Assembly (NCBI GenBank): GCA_035550655.1
Contig: DASZOU010000006.1
Coordinates: 1-64,000 of the forward strand
From: DASZTV01 sp035550655
GTDB lineage: Bacteria; Actinomycetota; Actinomycetes; JAFAQI01
Length of the DNA: 64,000 nucleotides
Direction: 5' to 3'
The notes beneath the pieces are model-generated. The model made no database searches. It was given only the letters and a program-made list of their open reading frames with translations, and was not told the origin of the DNA. Made by a program: the position numbers and the translations under genes. This document shows, piece by piece, positions 1 to 7,754 of the stretch (within the stretch, counting starts at the first letter, position 1; every line of letters begins with the position of its first letter).

Positions 1-794
1 GAGGCGATCTCCTTCTTCATCGCCTCGAGGTCGACGAGGACCGGGTAGCCGCACTCGGTCATCGCGTGGCCGTGACCGAGGGTGTGCACGTCGAAGACCG
101 CCTGCACGGCGTTGGTGAAGCCCTGGATGTCCAGCGTCTGGTTGACCGCGCGCTTAGCCATTCGCAACGCCCACGGGTGCTTGCTGGCGATCTCCAGCGC
201 GAGCTCGCGGGTCGCGGTCTGCAGGTCCTCGAGCGGGACGACGCGGTTGACCATGCCGACCGCCTTCGCCTCCTCGGCGCTGATCGAGCGACCGGTGAAC
301 AGGATCTCCTTGGCCAGGCGAGCGCCGAGCTCCCAGGTGTGACCGTGGTATTCCACGCCGCCGATCCCCATCGCGACGACCGGGTCGGAGAACTTCGCGT
401 TGTCCGCGGCGACGATCAGGTCGCACGGCCACGCGAGGAGCAGGCCGCCGGCGATGCAGACGCCCTGCACGGCGGCGATGGAGGGCTTGGGCACGTTGCG
501 CCAGTGCAGCGAGTAGCCGACGTACTGGCGGGTCTCGATCTTGTAGATGTCCTGCACGGTCCACTTCCGCGCCGCCTCGGAGTCGCCACCGCGCATGTCG
601 TGGCCGGACGAGAAGTGCTTGCCGTTCGCGTTGAGGATGATGACCTTCACGTCATCGTCGTTCTCCGCCATGGTCCAGCACGCGTCGAGCCGGTGCAGCA
701 GGTCCGGGTTCTGCGCGTTGGCGGCCTCCGGCCGGTTGAGGGTGAGGGTCGCGATCCCGTCCGCGACGTCGTACAGAACCAGGTCGTCGCTCAC
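1..794 (-). CDS. Enoyl-CoA hydratase/isomerase (crotonase), C-terminus cut by window edge
   Basis: A crotonase-fold enzyme acting on acyl-CoA thioesters in beta-oxidation-like catabolism. The GTG start at 794 follows an AAGGAG ribosome site; 264 residues are visible and the gene runs off the left edge. The oxyanion-hole segments are GKHFSSGHD (residues 57-65) and GVCIAGGLLLA (110-120). The two usual hydratase glutamates are not in standard context: the first site reads SDPVV and the second IGGVEYH, leaving Glu147 as the only obvious acid. It may therefore be an isomerase, hydrolase or atypical hydratase. It lies downstream of the thioesterase and ferredoxin on the same strand. Confidence 0.9.
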   Translation of the reverse strand, partial: MSDDLVLYDVADGIATLTLNRPEAANAQNPDLLHRLDACWTMAENDDDVKVIILNANGKHFSSGHDMRGGDSEAARKWTVQDIYKIETRQYVGYSLHWRNVPKPSIAAVQGVCIAGGLLLAWPCDLIVAADNAKFSDPVVAMGIGGVEYHGHTWELGARLAKEILFTGRSISAEEAKAVGMVNRVVPLEDLQTATRELALEIASKHPWALRMAKRAVNQTLDIQGFTNAVQAVFDVHTLGHGHAMTECGYPVLVDLEAMKKEIA

Positions 795-825
795 GGACGG
801 CTCCTTCTCTCGGTGTTGATCATTC

Positions 826-1308
826 TCACTCTGCTGGCTTGACGACTTTGCGTGGCATCGGGCCTCGGTAGTCGAGCTGACCTTCGCGCAGCTCCATCGC
901 CACGAATGTCGTTGTCGCGGTCGTCGACAGCACGCCGCGGCCGACGTCGTAGACGTCGACGCGTACGACGACCATGCGCTTCCCGGTCCGCAGCACTGTG
1001 GCCTCGGCGCGCGCGGGGCCCACGGTCACGCCGGACAAATAGTGCAGGTTCATGTCGGACGTCGCCGCACCGTAGCCCGACGGCAACGCCTGCACGGCGG
1101 CGCGTCCGGCCACTACATCGACGAGGGTCGCGATCAGCCCGCCCTGCAGGGCGCCGCGGGTGTTCGAGACCCGGGGAGTGAGCGGCATCTCCATGGCGAG
1201 GTCGCAGTCCGCCTCAACGTCATGGAACCCGAAGTCGGCGAACAGATGACGCTCGCCGGTGAGCATGTGCGGGTCTACTCGCTCAGACTCAACGCCTGAC
1301 GCGGACAC
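826..1308 (-). CDS. PaaI-like hotdog-fold thioesterase
   Basis: A 160-residue single hotdog domain of the PaaI/YdiI acyl-CoA thioesterase type, expected to hydrolyse CoA thioesters and release CoA from stalled intermediates. The core segment GALQGGLIATLVDVVAG (about residues 52-68) matches the family's helix with its catalytic acidic residue. The GTG at 1308 overlaps the ferredoxin end by 34 bases; an ATG at 1266 would remove the overlap and is a reasonable alternative start. The gene sits between a crotonase and a ferredoxin, so it is probably part of the TetR-linked catabolic unit. The substrate is unknown. Confidence 0.82.
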   Translation of the reverse strand: MSASGVESERVDPHMLTGERHLFADFGFHDVEADCDLAMEMPLTPRVSNTRGALQGGLIATLVDVVAGRAAVQALPSGYGAATSDMNLHYLSGVTVGPARAEATVLRTGKRMVVVRVDVYDVGRGVLSTTATTTFVAMELREGQLDYRGPMPRKVVKPAE

Positions 1309-1469
1309 CTGATCACCGCCTGCTCGATCGTGGGGCGGTCAGCCTCGGACACCTCGTAGGAGTGGATGTGCAACCGGTCGTCGTCATCGAGCTCGAACCG
1401 CGCCGAGTCGATGGTCGTGCAGACGCCGTGCGCTTCGCACAGCACCTCGTCATGAACGATCTTTGCCAC
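1275..1469 (-). CDS. Small ferredoxin of the P450-partner type (CxxHxxC...CP)
   Basis: A 64-residue ferredoxin, probably carrying a 3Fe-4S cluster. Cys11, Cys17 and Cys55 (followed by Pro56) are present, and the position where a fourth cysteine would sit is His14 (CEAHGVC). This non-canonical binding motif is typical of mycobacterial and other actinobacterial ferredoxins that donate electrons to cytochromes P450. The GTG at 1469 is preceded by AGGAG, which fixes the start; upstream in-frame codons are not homologous to anything. No P450 lies next to it, but one is at 25.1-26.4 kb and an FprA reductase at 52-53 kb, so these could form one electron chain. Confidence 0.88.
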   Translation of the reverse strand: MAKIVHDEVLCEAHGVCTTIDSARFELDDDDRLHIHSYEVSEADRPTIEQAVIRCPRQALSLSE

Positions 1470-1491
1470 TCCAGCTCCTGGTCTTGTCTCG

Positions 1492-2226
1492 TCAGCGCTT
1501 GCGCGACGGGCTCTTGGCGGCCCGCATGTCGGCCGAGCTGCCGACCAGGCCACCGAGACAGAACTCCCACAGCGCGTCGGTGCCGAGCGCCACGCCGCCG
1601 GGCTCTGACCCCAAAGCGTGCATGTGCGCCGCGCCGACGATCGTCTGCATCATGATCATCGCGAGGGTGTCCGCGTCGATGTCGTTGCGGAACTCGCCGT
1701 CGTCGATGCCGCGCTTCACGAGGTCGAGGATGAGCTCGCGCAGCGGCGCAAGCACCCGCGCGTACTCCGCCGGCCGGGACTCGGCGAGCTGCAGGTGGTA
1801 GACCGACAGCGCCCGGTTGATGCCGCCTCCTGCCGGGTCCCCGGCTTGGGCGTGCACCATCTCCACGACGTAGCGCAGCCCGGCAAGGGTGTCGGGCAGC
1901 TCGGCCACGTCCGAGCGCCACTGCGCCGCAGATGTCGCGATGATCTCCTCGAACAGCGCGAGCAGCAGCTCCTCCTTGCCGGAGAAGTGCTGGTAGAACG
2001 ATCGAAGCGACGTCTTGGACCGCTCGATCAGCTCCTGGACCGTGAAGTCCGTCCGGCCGGTCTCGGTGAGGATCTCGATCGCCGATGTGATGAACCGGTC
2101 CGAGCGGGACATCGCCTTCGCCCGGGCGTTGCGCAGCGAGCGCTCAACCGCGCGTTCCCGCCACGTGACCTCAGACGGGTCGGCAGCCGCAGCTTCGGGA
2201 GCAGCGCCGTCCATGAACAATGACAT
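1492..2226 (-). CDS. TetR/AcrR-family transcriptional regulator
   Basis: A 244-residue TetR-type repressor. The N-terminal helix-turn-helix covers about residues 40-90, with the recognition region reading ELIERSKTSLRSFYQHF; the rest is a helical ligand-binding domain. The start is taken as the ATG at 2226; an ATG at 2214 is also possible, and neither has a strong ribosome site. It is divergent from the SDR at 2291, the classical layout for a regulator controlling its neighbour and itself. The ferredoxin starts 23 bases after it and is probably co-transcribed. The likely inducer is an acyl-CoA or the pathway substrate; this is inferred from context only. Confidence 0.87.
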   Translation of the reverse strand: MSLFMDGAAPEAAAADPSEVTWRERAVERSLRNARAKAMSRSDRFITSAIEILTETGRTDFTVQELIERSKTSLRSFYQHFSGKEELLLALFEEIIATSAAQWRSDVAELPDTLAGLRYVVEMVHAQAGDPAGGGINRALSVYHLQLAESRPAEYARVLAPLRELILDLVKRGIDDGEFRNDIDADTLAMIMMQTIVGAAHMHALGSEPGGVALGTDALWEFCLGGLVGSSADMRAAKSPSRKR

Positions 2227-2251
2227 TACCGCTAGCCGAAGTACGAGACCA

Positions 2252-2275
2252 CGAAAACGGAGAACGGCCTTTTCG
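2252..2275. promoter_or_regulatory. Candidate operator between divergent TetR and SDR genes
   Basis: An imperfect inverted repeat with 6-base arms CGAAAA (2252-2257) and TTTTCG (2270-2275) lies in the 64-base gap between the divergent tetR and SDR starts. Position and symmetry suit a TetR operator, but the arms are short and could be chance. Confidence 0.3.
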
Positions 2276-2290
2276 GAGAGGGTGAGTGCC

Positions 2291-3127
2291 GTGGAGCGCC
2301 CAGTCGCCTTGGTCACGGGGGCCAGCCGCGGTATCGGCAAGGCCTGCGTGCTGGCGCTTGCCGACGCCGGCTTCGACGTCGCCTTCACCGCACGAACCGC
2401 GAGGGAAGGCGACGGCCGGGACGACTCCGACGCGGGCGGCGGCGCCGCCGTCGAAGGGAGCCTCGAGCGCAGCGCCGCTGAGGCAGCGCAGCGCGGCGCT
2501 CAGGTCTTGCCGCTTGTCGCGGACCTCACCGACTTCGCCTCTCTCGAGGCGGCGGTCGCGGCGACCGTGGAGCGCTGGCAGCGACTCGACGTGCTCGTCC
2601 TCAACGCCGTGCACACCGGCGCCGGAAGCATGCTGCCCATCCTCGACACTCCCGCCGAGCTGTTCATGACCAAGCTCACGGCCAACGCGGCGGCACAGCT
2701 GGTCCTCGTCCGTGCCGCCCTTCCCACCATGCTCGCCGCCGGCGGCGGTCGCATCATCGGCATCACGTCGTACGCCGCCACCCACGACCCGACCGCACCG
2801 GTGGGAGCCGGCGGATGGGGCTACTCGTACGCCGCCTCGAAGGCCGCCTTCCACCGGCTCGCCGGACACCTTGCCGTGGAGCTCGGCGAGCAGGGCATCA
2901 TCGCCGTCAACGTCGACCCCGGGCACGTGATGACGGAGCGGATGGCCGCCAACGCCGCGCGGCTGGGGCTCGAAGGCAGATATCAGGGCGCCCCGCCGAG
3001 TGCGCCCGCGGCCGCGGTGGCTTGGCTCGCGACCGCCACGGAAGCGGTCGAGCTGAACGGCCAGGCGGTCAACGGTCTGAAGATCGCGCTCGACCGGGGT
3101 CTTCACCCCGACTGGCGGGCCGGTTAG
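2291..3127 (+). CDS. Short-chain dehydrogenase/reductase (SDR)
   Basis: A 278-residue NAD(P)-dependent oxidoreductase with a Rossmann fold. The cofactor motif TGASRGIG starts at about residue 9, and the catalytic YAASK follows the GITSYAA strand. An insert of about 25 residues after the second strand (around residues 38-60, rich in Gly/Ala/Asp) is longer than usual. Start chosen at the GTG 2291, because GGAGAGGG (2275-2282) sits 8 bases upstream; the GTG at 2282 lies on top of that site. It is transcribed away from the TetR gene and converges with the CoA ligase at 3124. The substrate is probably a hydroxyacyl-CoA or alcohol intermediate. Confidence 0.88.
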   Translation: MERPVALVTGASRGIGKACVLALADAGFDVAFTARTAREGDGRDDSDAGGGAAVEGSLERSAAEAAQRGAQVLPLVADLTDFASLEAAVAATVERWQRLDVLVLNAVHTGAGSMLPILDTPAELFMTKLTANAAAQLVLVRAALPTMLAAGGGRIIGITSYAATHDPTAPVGAGGWGYSYAASKAAFHRLAGHLAVELGEQGIIAVNVDPGHVMTERMAANAARLGLEGRYQGAPPSAPAAAVAWLATATEAVELNGQAVNGLKIALDRGLHPDWRAG

Positions 3128-4593
3128 CCGCCGCGAGCCTCGACCATCGCCCCGCGGCTGACCTTGGTGGCGGCGCTCCGCGGGATCTGCTCCACGAACT
3201 CGACCGTCTTGGGCACCTTGTACCCGGCGAGCTTGCTCTTGGCGTAGCCGATGATGTCCGCCTCGCTCGGCGGTGCGGACTTGTCCTTGGGCTCCACGAC
3301 CGCGTGCACCCGCCTGCCCCACTGCTCGTCCTTGAGGCCGATGACCACGACGTCGGCGACGCCGGGGTGGTCGCACAGCGCGCTCTCGACCTCGGCCGGG
3401 AACACGTTCGCACCCCCGGTGATGATCATGTCCGCGCGGCGGTCGGCGAGATACAGGTAGCCGTCAGCGTCGACCCAGCCGATGTCGCCGCCGGTTCCGA
3501 ATCCGTCGGCGGTCACCGGCAACAATGCCGCGCCACCGCGATAGTCGTACGACCCCGTCATCGGTGAGCGCAGGTACACGTCCCCCATCTGCCCTGCCGG
3601 CACCTCGGCTCCGTCCTCGCCGAGGATGCGGATCTCGGTGTCCCGGAAGCCGCGACCGACGCTGCCCTCGTGCTGCAACCACTCGTCACCGCGCAACGCG
3701 GTGAGGCCGAGCTGCTCGGTCATGCCGTACGCCATGACGACCTTCTCGGGTGCGAGCAGGTCGAACCACGTACGCAGCAGCGTCGGCGGCATGATGGCGG
3801 CGCCTTGCAGGATCCACTCGACCGTCGAGAGGTCCCGCTTCTCGACACCGGGTACGGCGGCGAGGCGCTGCAGCATCGTGGGGGTGGCGGTGAACGACGT
3901 CACGCCGTGGCGCTCGATCGCGTCGAGCGCCACCTCGGCGTCGAACTTCTCCAGCACGACCAGTCGGTCGCCGCTCAACAGGAAGTTGAGCTGCGCGAAG
4001 CCGTTTGTGTGATACATCGGGCCCATCACGAGGATGACCTGCGGCCGGGTGCATCCCTGCCAGTTCGAGATGAACGGGTCACCGAGAGCGGGCGTCCACA
4101 CCCCCGGGCGGGTGCTCATGATCACCTTGGGTGTCCCGGTCGCGCCGCTGCTGCAGATGCCGTTGATCTGAGGCGAGACGACCTCCGGAAGCGGCGAGTC
4201 GTCGGCGGCCGCCGCTTCGTCACGCATCGCCGACACCGACCCGGCGTCCACGACGACCGCGGCGTCGATGACGTCGAGCACCCGGCCGCGCTCCCAGTCG
4301 GGCAGGTCCCAGCGCACCGGGATCGGCGCGGCGCCGACCTTCCAGCAACCGAGGATGGCCAGCAGCAGATCCGCGGAGTTCTGCACCGCGAGCGCAACCC
4401 GGTCACCGACCTGCGCGCCGTGCGCCTGCAGCACGCGGCCCCACTGGTTGGCACCCGCCTCGAGCGCCGACCAGGTCAGGGCGCGGTCACTGCCATCAGG
4501 AGCGACCACGATCGCTCCGGTGCCGGCGGGGTCAGCCGCGGCGAGCTGCCCGAGCTTCGTCCCGAACGGAATCTCCGGTCCGGCCGCGGTCAT
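3124..4593 (-). CDS. Acyl-CoA synthetase (AMP-forming, class I adenylate-forming)
   Basis: A 489-residue ligase that would activate a carboxylic acid to its acyl-CoA using ATP. Landmarks are the phosphate loop CSSGATGTPK (residues 147-156), MAYGMTEQ, the hinge region GDIGWVDADGYLYLADR and a C-terminal lysine in AATKVSRG where the catalytic Lys is expected. It is the last gene of the overlapping minus-strand unit 8902-3124, and its ATG overlaps the stop of the SDR before it. The modest length resembles ligases for cyclic or aromatic acids rather than long-chain FadD enzymes, but the substrate cannot be read from sequence. Confidence 0.88.
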   Translation of the reverse strand: MTAAGPEIPFGTKLGQLAAADPAGTGAIVVAPDGSDRALTWSALEAGANQWGRVLQAHGAQVGDRVALAVQNSADLLLAILGCWKVGAAPIPVRWDLPDWERGRVLDVIDAAVVVDAGSVSAMRDEAAAADDSPLPEVVSPQINGICSSGATGTPKVIMSTRPGVWTPALGDPFISNWQGCTRPQVILVMGPMYHTNGFAQLNFLLSGDRLVVLEKFDAEVALDAIERHGVTSFTATPTMLQRLAAVPGVEKRDLSTVEWILQGAAIMPPTLLRTWFDLLAPEKVVMAYGMTEQLGLTALRGDEWLQHEGSVGRGFRDTEIRILGEDGAEVPAGQMGDVYLRSPMTGSYDYRGGAALLPVTADGFGTGGDIGWVDADGYLYLADRRADMIITGGANVFPAEVESALCDHPGVADVVVIGLKDEQWGRRVHAVVEPKDKSAPPSEADIIGYAKSKLAGYKVPKTVEFVEQIPRSAATKVSRGAMVEARGG

Positions 4594-5312
4594 GACTGCT
4601 GCTTCGCCTTCGCCGCGGGCGGCAGCAACGGGGGTGGTGCCAACGGACCCTCCGGGTTCGCGTACATGAAGATCTCCGGGATGACGACCCGAGGATGCAA
4701 GCTGTCGAGGAAGACGATCGCGTCCGCGACGTCGCTGACCTGCAGCGCCACCATCTCGAACGTCACCTCCTCGAGGATGTCGGTCTCGACCGGCGCCGGG
4801 ATCACGACGTTGACATTGATTCCGTCTCGACTCACCTCACGCCGGAGCGCGTAGGCGAACGCGTCGAGACCGGCCTTGGACGCGGAGTAGGCGGTTCGGC
4901 CCTTCATCGGCTCCTTGCTGGCCGACGAGCCGATGTAGATCAGCCGCCCGCCGACCGGCATCTTCTGGAGGACAGCCTGTGTCGTGACGAACGCCGAGCG
5001 GAGGTTCGCGCGCAAGACGGTGTCCAGGTCGTCGAGCGACAGCTTGCGGACGAACGTTCCCTGCAGCACCCCGGCTGAGTGCACCAGCAGGTGCACCTCG
5101 TCGACCGCCGCCATCACTGCAGCCATCTGGTTCTCGTCGGCGGCATCAGCGACGACGTACCGCGCGCCGATCCGGGCTGCGGCCGCCCGAAGCCGATCCT
5201 CTCCCCGCGCGGTCAGCACGACGTCGTACCCGCGCCCGACGAGCGCCTCGGCGCACCCAAGCCCGATGCCGCCGCTGCCGCCCGTCACGACGGCAGTTCG
5301 CTTCGCAGTCAC
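4590..5312 (-). CDS. Short-chain dehydrogenase/reductase (SDR)
   Basis: A 240-residue classical SDR. It shows TGGSGGIG at the N-terminal cofactor site, a conserved HSAGV in place of NNAG, IGSSAS and the catalytic YSASK. The C-terminus ends in a Pro/Ala/Lys-rich tail. The GTG start at 5312 overlaps the upstream ligase stop by four bases (GTGA), and its own stop overlaps the next ligase by four, so it is translationally coupled on both sides. It probably oxidises a hydroxyl group on the CoA-activated intermediate made by the neighbouring ligases and dehydrogenases. Confidence 0.88.
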   Translation of the reverse strand: MTAKRTAVVTGGSGGIGLGCAEALVGRGYDVVLTARGEDRLRAAAARIGARYVVADAADENQMAAVMAAVDEVHLLVHSAGVLQGTFVRKLSLDDLDTVLRANLRSAFVTTQAVLQKMPVGGRLIYIGSSASKEPMKGRTAYSASKAGLDAFAYALRREVSRDGINVNVVIPAPVETDILEEVTFEMVALQVSDVADAIVFLDSLHPRVVIPEIFMYANPEGPLAPPPLLPPAAKAKQQS

Positions 5313-6820
5313 TGGTCCTCCACCCCGAGCAGGTCCACCAAACCGGTTCGCACGATCTTGCCCATCGCGTTGCGCGGCAGGGTGGCCACGACCCCCCAGC
5401 GCTCCGGCACCTTGTAGTCGGCGAGCTGCTGCCGGCAGGCGGCGGCCAGCGTCTCGATCGACACGTCGTCGGAGAGCTCCACCAAAGCGCCGACCCGCTC
5501 GCCCAGCCGCTCGTCGGGAACCCCGAACACCGCGGCGCCGGCGACCCCCTCCTGCGCCAACAGCACCCGCTCCACCTCCGCGGGATAGACGTTGGCGCCG
5601 CCGCGGACGATGAGCACCTTGATGCGGTCGAGGACGGTCAGCCAGCCCTCCGAGTCGACGAAGCCGAAGTCTCCCGTCCGTACCGGCAGCTCGGGCGGAT
5701 CCGCGACGGCGCCGTCCCGCCACACGCCCAGGTACGGCGTCCACTTCCCTGCCCACTCGCCGTCCGCGCGGGCGGACAGGCACAGCTCGCCCTCGGCGTC
5801 CCGCGGCAGCAGCGTGCCGTCACCCCGCCGCGCCTGCACCCACAGGTGCGGCAGCACGCGGCCGCTCGCCGCCGGTCGCCGCTCGCCACCCAACGGGTCG
5901 ATCGATACCACTGTCGGTGCTTCTGTCAGCCCGTAGGTCGAGCGGATCGGGAGCCCGTAGACCTCGGCGAATCGGACCCGAAGCGCATCCGGACAGTCGC
6001 CGCCACCGCTCCACACCTCTTGCAGGGACGCCAGGCGAGCGGGATCGACCTGCTTGACGGTGACCAGGTCGTGGAGCTGCGCCGGCACGCCGTTCCAGTG
6101 CGTGACCTGCTCCCTCTCGATCCACTCGGCGATGCCCTCGGCGTCCCGCCGGTCCATCACGATGCAGCACCCTTGTGCCTGGGCGGTGAGCAGCGTCGTC
6201 AGCACCATCAGGTTGAGGATGGTGAGCGGCAGGCAGTCGCCCTTGCGCAGCGACGGTCCCCAGCCCCTCGTCGCGACGAGCACCTCTCCCGGCAGCAGGA
6301 GGTTGTGCTGCGAGTGCACGATCCCTTTAGGTACACCGGTCGTCCCGCTCGTGTAGGCGATACCGGCGGGCGCGTGGGGATCGATGTCCACGCGCGGCGG
6401 CGTACCGCCCGCGGCGACCGCGGTACGCAGCTCCGCCGCGGTCCTGCCCACGGCGCCGACATCCGCCAGCGCGCCCGCGCATTCCTCGACGACGTCGGTC
6501 GACGCCAGCATCAAGGTCGGCTCGCAGTCGCGAATCAGATGGTGCTTCTCCGGCGGGGCGAGCGCCTCACCGATTCCCACCCAGATCGCGCCCACCCGCA
6601 TCGCACCGTGAAAGGCGACGACGACGTCGAGGTCGTTAGGCAGCGTCGCGGCGAGCCGGCCGCCGGGCCGCAACCCGAGCTCCCACAGTGCGGCGGCAGC
6701 GGCATCCGCCTGGGCGTCGAGCTCCGCGTACGTGAGGCGTCCGGAGCGGCCCACGACTGCGGTCGCGTCAGGACGTTGCTGCAAGGCCGGGTCGAGCACG
6801 CCGGGGATACCCGGCCTCAC
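5309..6820 (-). CDS. Acyl-CoA synthetase (AMP-forming)
   Basis: A 503-residue adenylate-forming CoA ligase. It has YTSGTTGVPKG (phosphate loop), STYGLTEAP, the hinge RTGDFGFVDSEGWLTVLDR and the catalytic-lysine segment NAMGKIV near the C-terminus. The start is placed at the GTG 6820: GAGG lies 9 bases upstream and the gene then begins 10 bases after the stop of the acyl-CoA dehydrogenase. Upstream in-frame codons would overlap that gene heavily. It is the second ligase in one short operon, suggesting two acids, or two stages of one acid, are activated here. Confidence 0.88.
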   Translation of the reverse strand: MRPGIPGVLDPALQQRPDATAVVGRSGRLTYAELDAQADAAAAALWELGLRPGGRLAATLPNDLDVVVAFHGAMRVGAIWVGIGEALAPPEKHHLIRDCEPTLMLASTDVVEECAGALADVGAVGRTAAELRTAVAAGGTPPRVDIDPHAPAGIAYTSGTTGVPKGIVHSQHNLLLPGEVLVATRGWGPSLRKGDCLPLTILNLMVLTTLLTAQAQGCCIVMDRRDAEGIAEWIEREQVTHWNGVPAQLHDLVTVKQVDPARLASLQEVWSGGGDCPDALRVRFAEVYGLPIRSTYGLTEAPTVVSIDPLGGERRPAASGRVLPHLWVQARRGDGTLLPRDAEGELCLSARADGEWAGKWTPYLGVWRDGAVADPPELPVRTGDFGFVDSEGWLTVLDRIKVLIVRGGANVYPAEVERVLLAQEGVAGAAVFGVPDERLGERVGALVELSDDVSIETLAAACRQQLADYKVPERWGVVATLPRNAMGKIVRTGLVDLLGVEDQ

Positions 6821-6830
6821 TGAACCGACC

Positions 6831-7754
6831 TCATGAAAAGAGTGTCTCGAACGCGCCGGTGCGAACATCGGGCAGCAGTCGCAGCGCCAGGCTCTCTCCG
6901 GAGCACGGTTCACGCAGCAGCGGCTGCAGGTGCCGGTCGATCACCGAGACGTCGTGCTCGTCGCAGAACCCGATGGCGCCGAGCATCTGGTGGCAGGTCC
7001 GCAGGACCGACCGCGCAGTGTCCACCGCGTGCAGTCGCAGCGCGACCGCATCGGCCGAGCGCTGCGCGGGCTCGGCCGCATCGAGCCGCCATGAGGTGAA
7101 CCGCGCGAGCTCGTCGAGGCCGCGCAGCGCGACGCTGGCGTCGGCGATGCCGAAGCGCACCACCTGGAACTGCGCGAGCGCCTGACCGAACTGCTTGCGG
7201 GCCTTCACGTGCTCGACCACTTGAGCGAGCGCGGCCTCGAGGCCACCGACGATGCGCCAGGCGCCAAGGACGAGGTGGCGGGCCACGTCGTCGGCGGCGA
7301 CCCCTGCCTGCGCGGCACCAAGCCGGGCCGGGACGAGGAATGGTCCGAGCTTCGCCCGTGGCGACACCCCGCTGATCTCGAGCCGGTACGACGCTCCGCC
7401 GAGATCGCTGCCGATCCAGTTCCCGTCCAGGTCGCCGTGATCGACTCGCGGCCCGGCCGGATCGATCAGCGCGAGCCGGTTGCCGTCGATCCGAACCAGC
7501 TCCTCGACGACCGGCCATGGAACGCAGAGCGCACCCGCAACCCGGCAAAGCTGCGCGGCGGCGAGGAACTGGTCGAGGTCGTCGCGGACGTCGAGATCGG
7601 CGACGCCGAGATCGGTCAGCGCCGCGCCGGCCGCCAGGCGCAGGCTGCGATCGGCTTCCGCCCGCAACCCGAAGTCGACGCCACCGAGTCGCTCCAACCG
7701 ACCACGCGCCGCGTCGCCGTACGCGACGGCGTCGTCGGGAAGTGCCGTCCTCAT
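6831..7754 (-). CDS. Acyl-CoA dehydrogenase, short subunit (FadE28-like)
   Basis: A 307-residue protein of the acyl-CoA dehydrogenase family, clearly shorter than the usual 380. The helical C-terminal half is well kept, including RKQFGQALAQFQ, where the conserved Arg/Gln/Phe contact FAD across the subunit interface, and the CHQMLGAIGF segment. The middle beta domain is reduced. Its ATG overlaps the stop of the full-length dehydrogenase upstream (ATGA). A short and a long subunit encoded together matches the alpha2-beta2 heterotetrameric dehydrogenases of mycobacterial cholesterol side-chain degradation (FadE28-FadE29 and FadE26-FadE27 types). Which subunit carries the catalytic base was not determined. 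Confidence 0.83.
   Translation of the reverse strand: MRTALPDDAVAYGDAARGRLERLGGVDFGLRAEADRSLRLAAGAALTDLGVADLDVRDDLDQFLAAAQLCRVAGALCVPWPVVEELVRIDGNRLALIDPAGPRVDHGDLDGNWIGSDLGGASYRLEISGVSPRAKLGPFLVPARLGAAQAGVAADDVARHLVLGAWRIVGGLEAALAQVVEHVKARKQFGQALAQFQVVRFGIADASVALRGLDELARFTSWRLDAAEPAQRSADAVALRLHAVDTARSVLRTCHQMLGAIGFCDEHDVSVIDRHLQPLLREPCSGESLALRLLPDVRTGAFETLFS

Noticed and set aside
66..842. 258-residue plus-strand protein at the left edge
   Set aside because: It is the antisense shadow of the crotonase; composition is Arg/Asp/Val-rich with no domain, while the minus frame has clear crotonase motifs.
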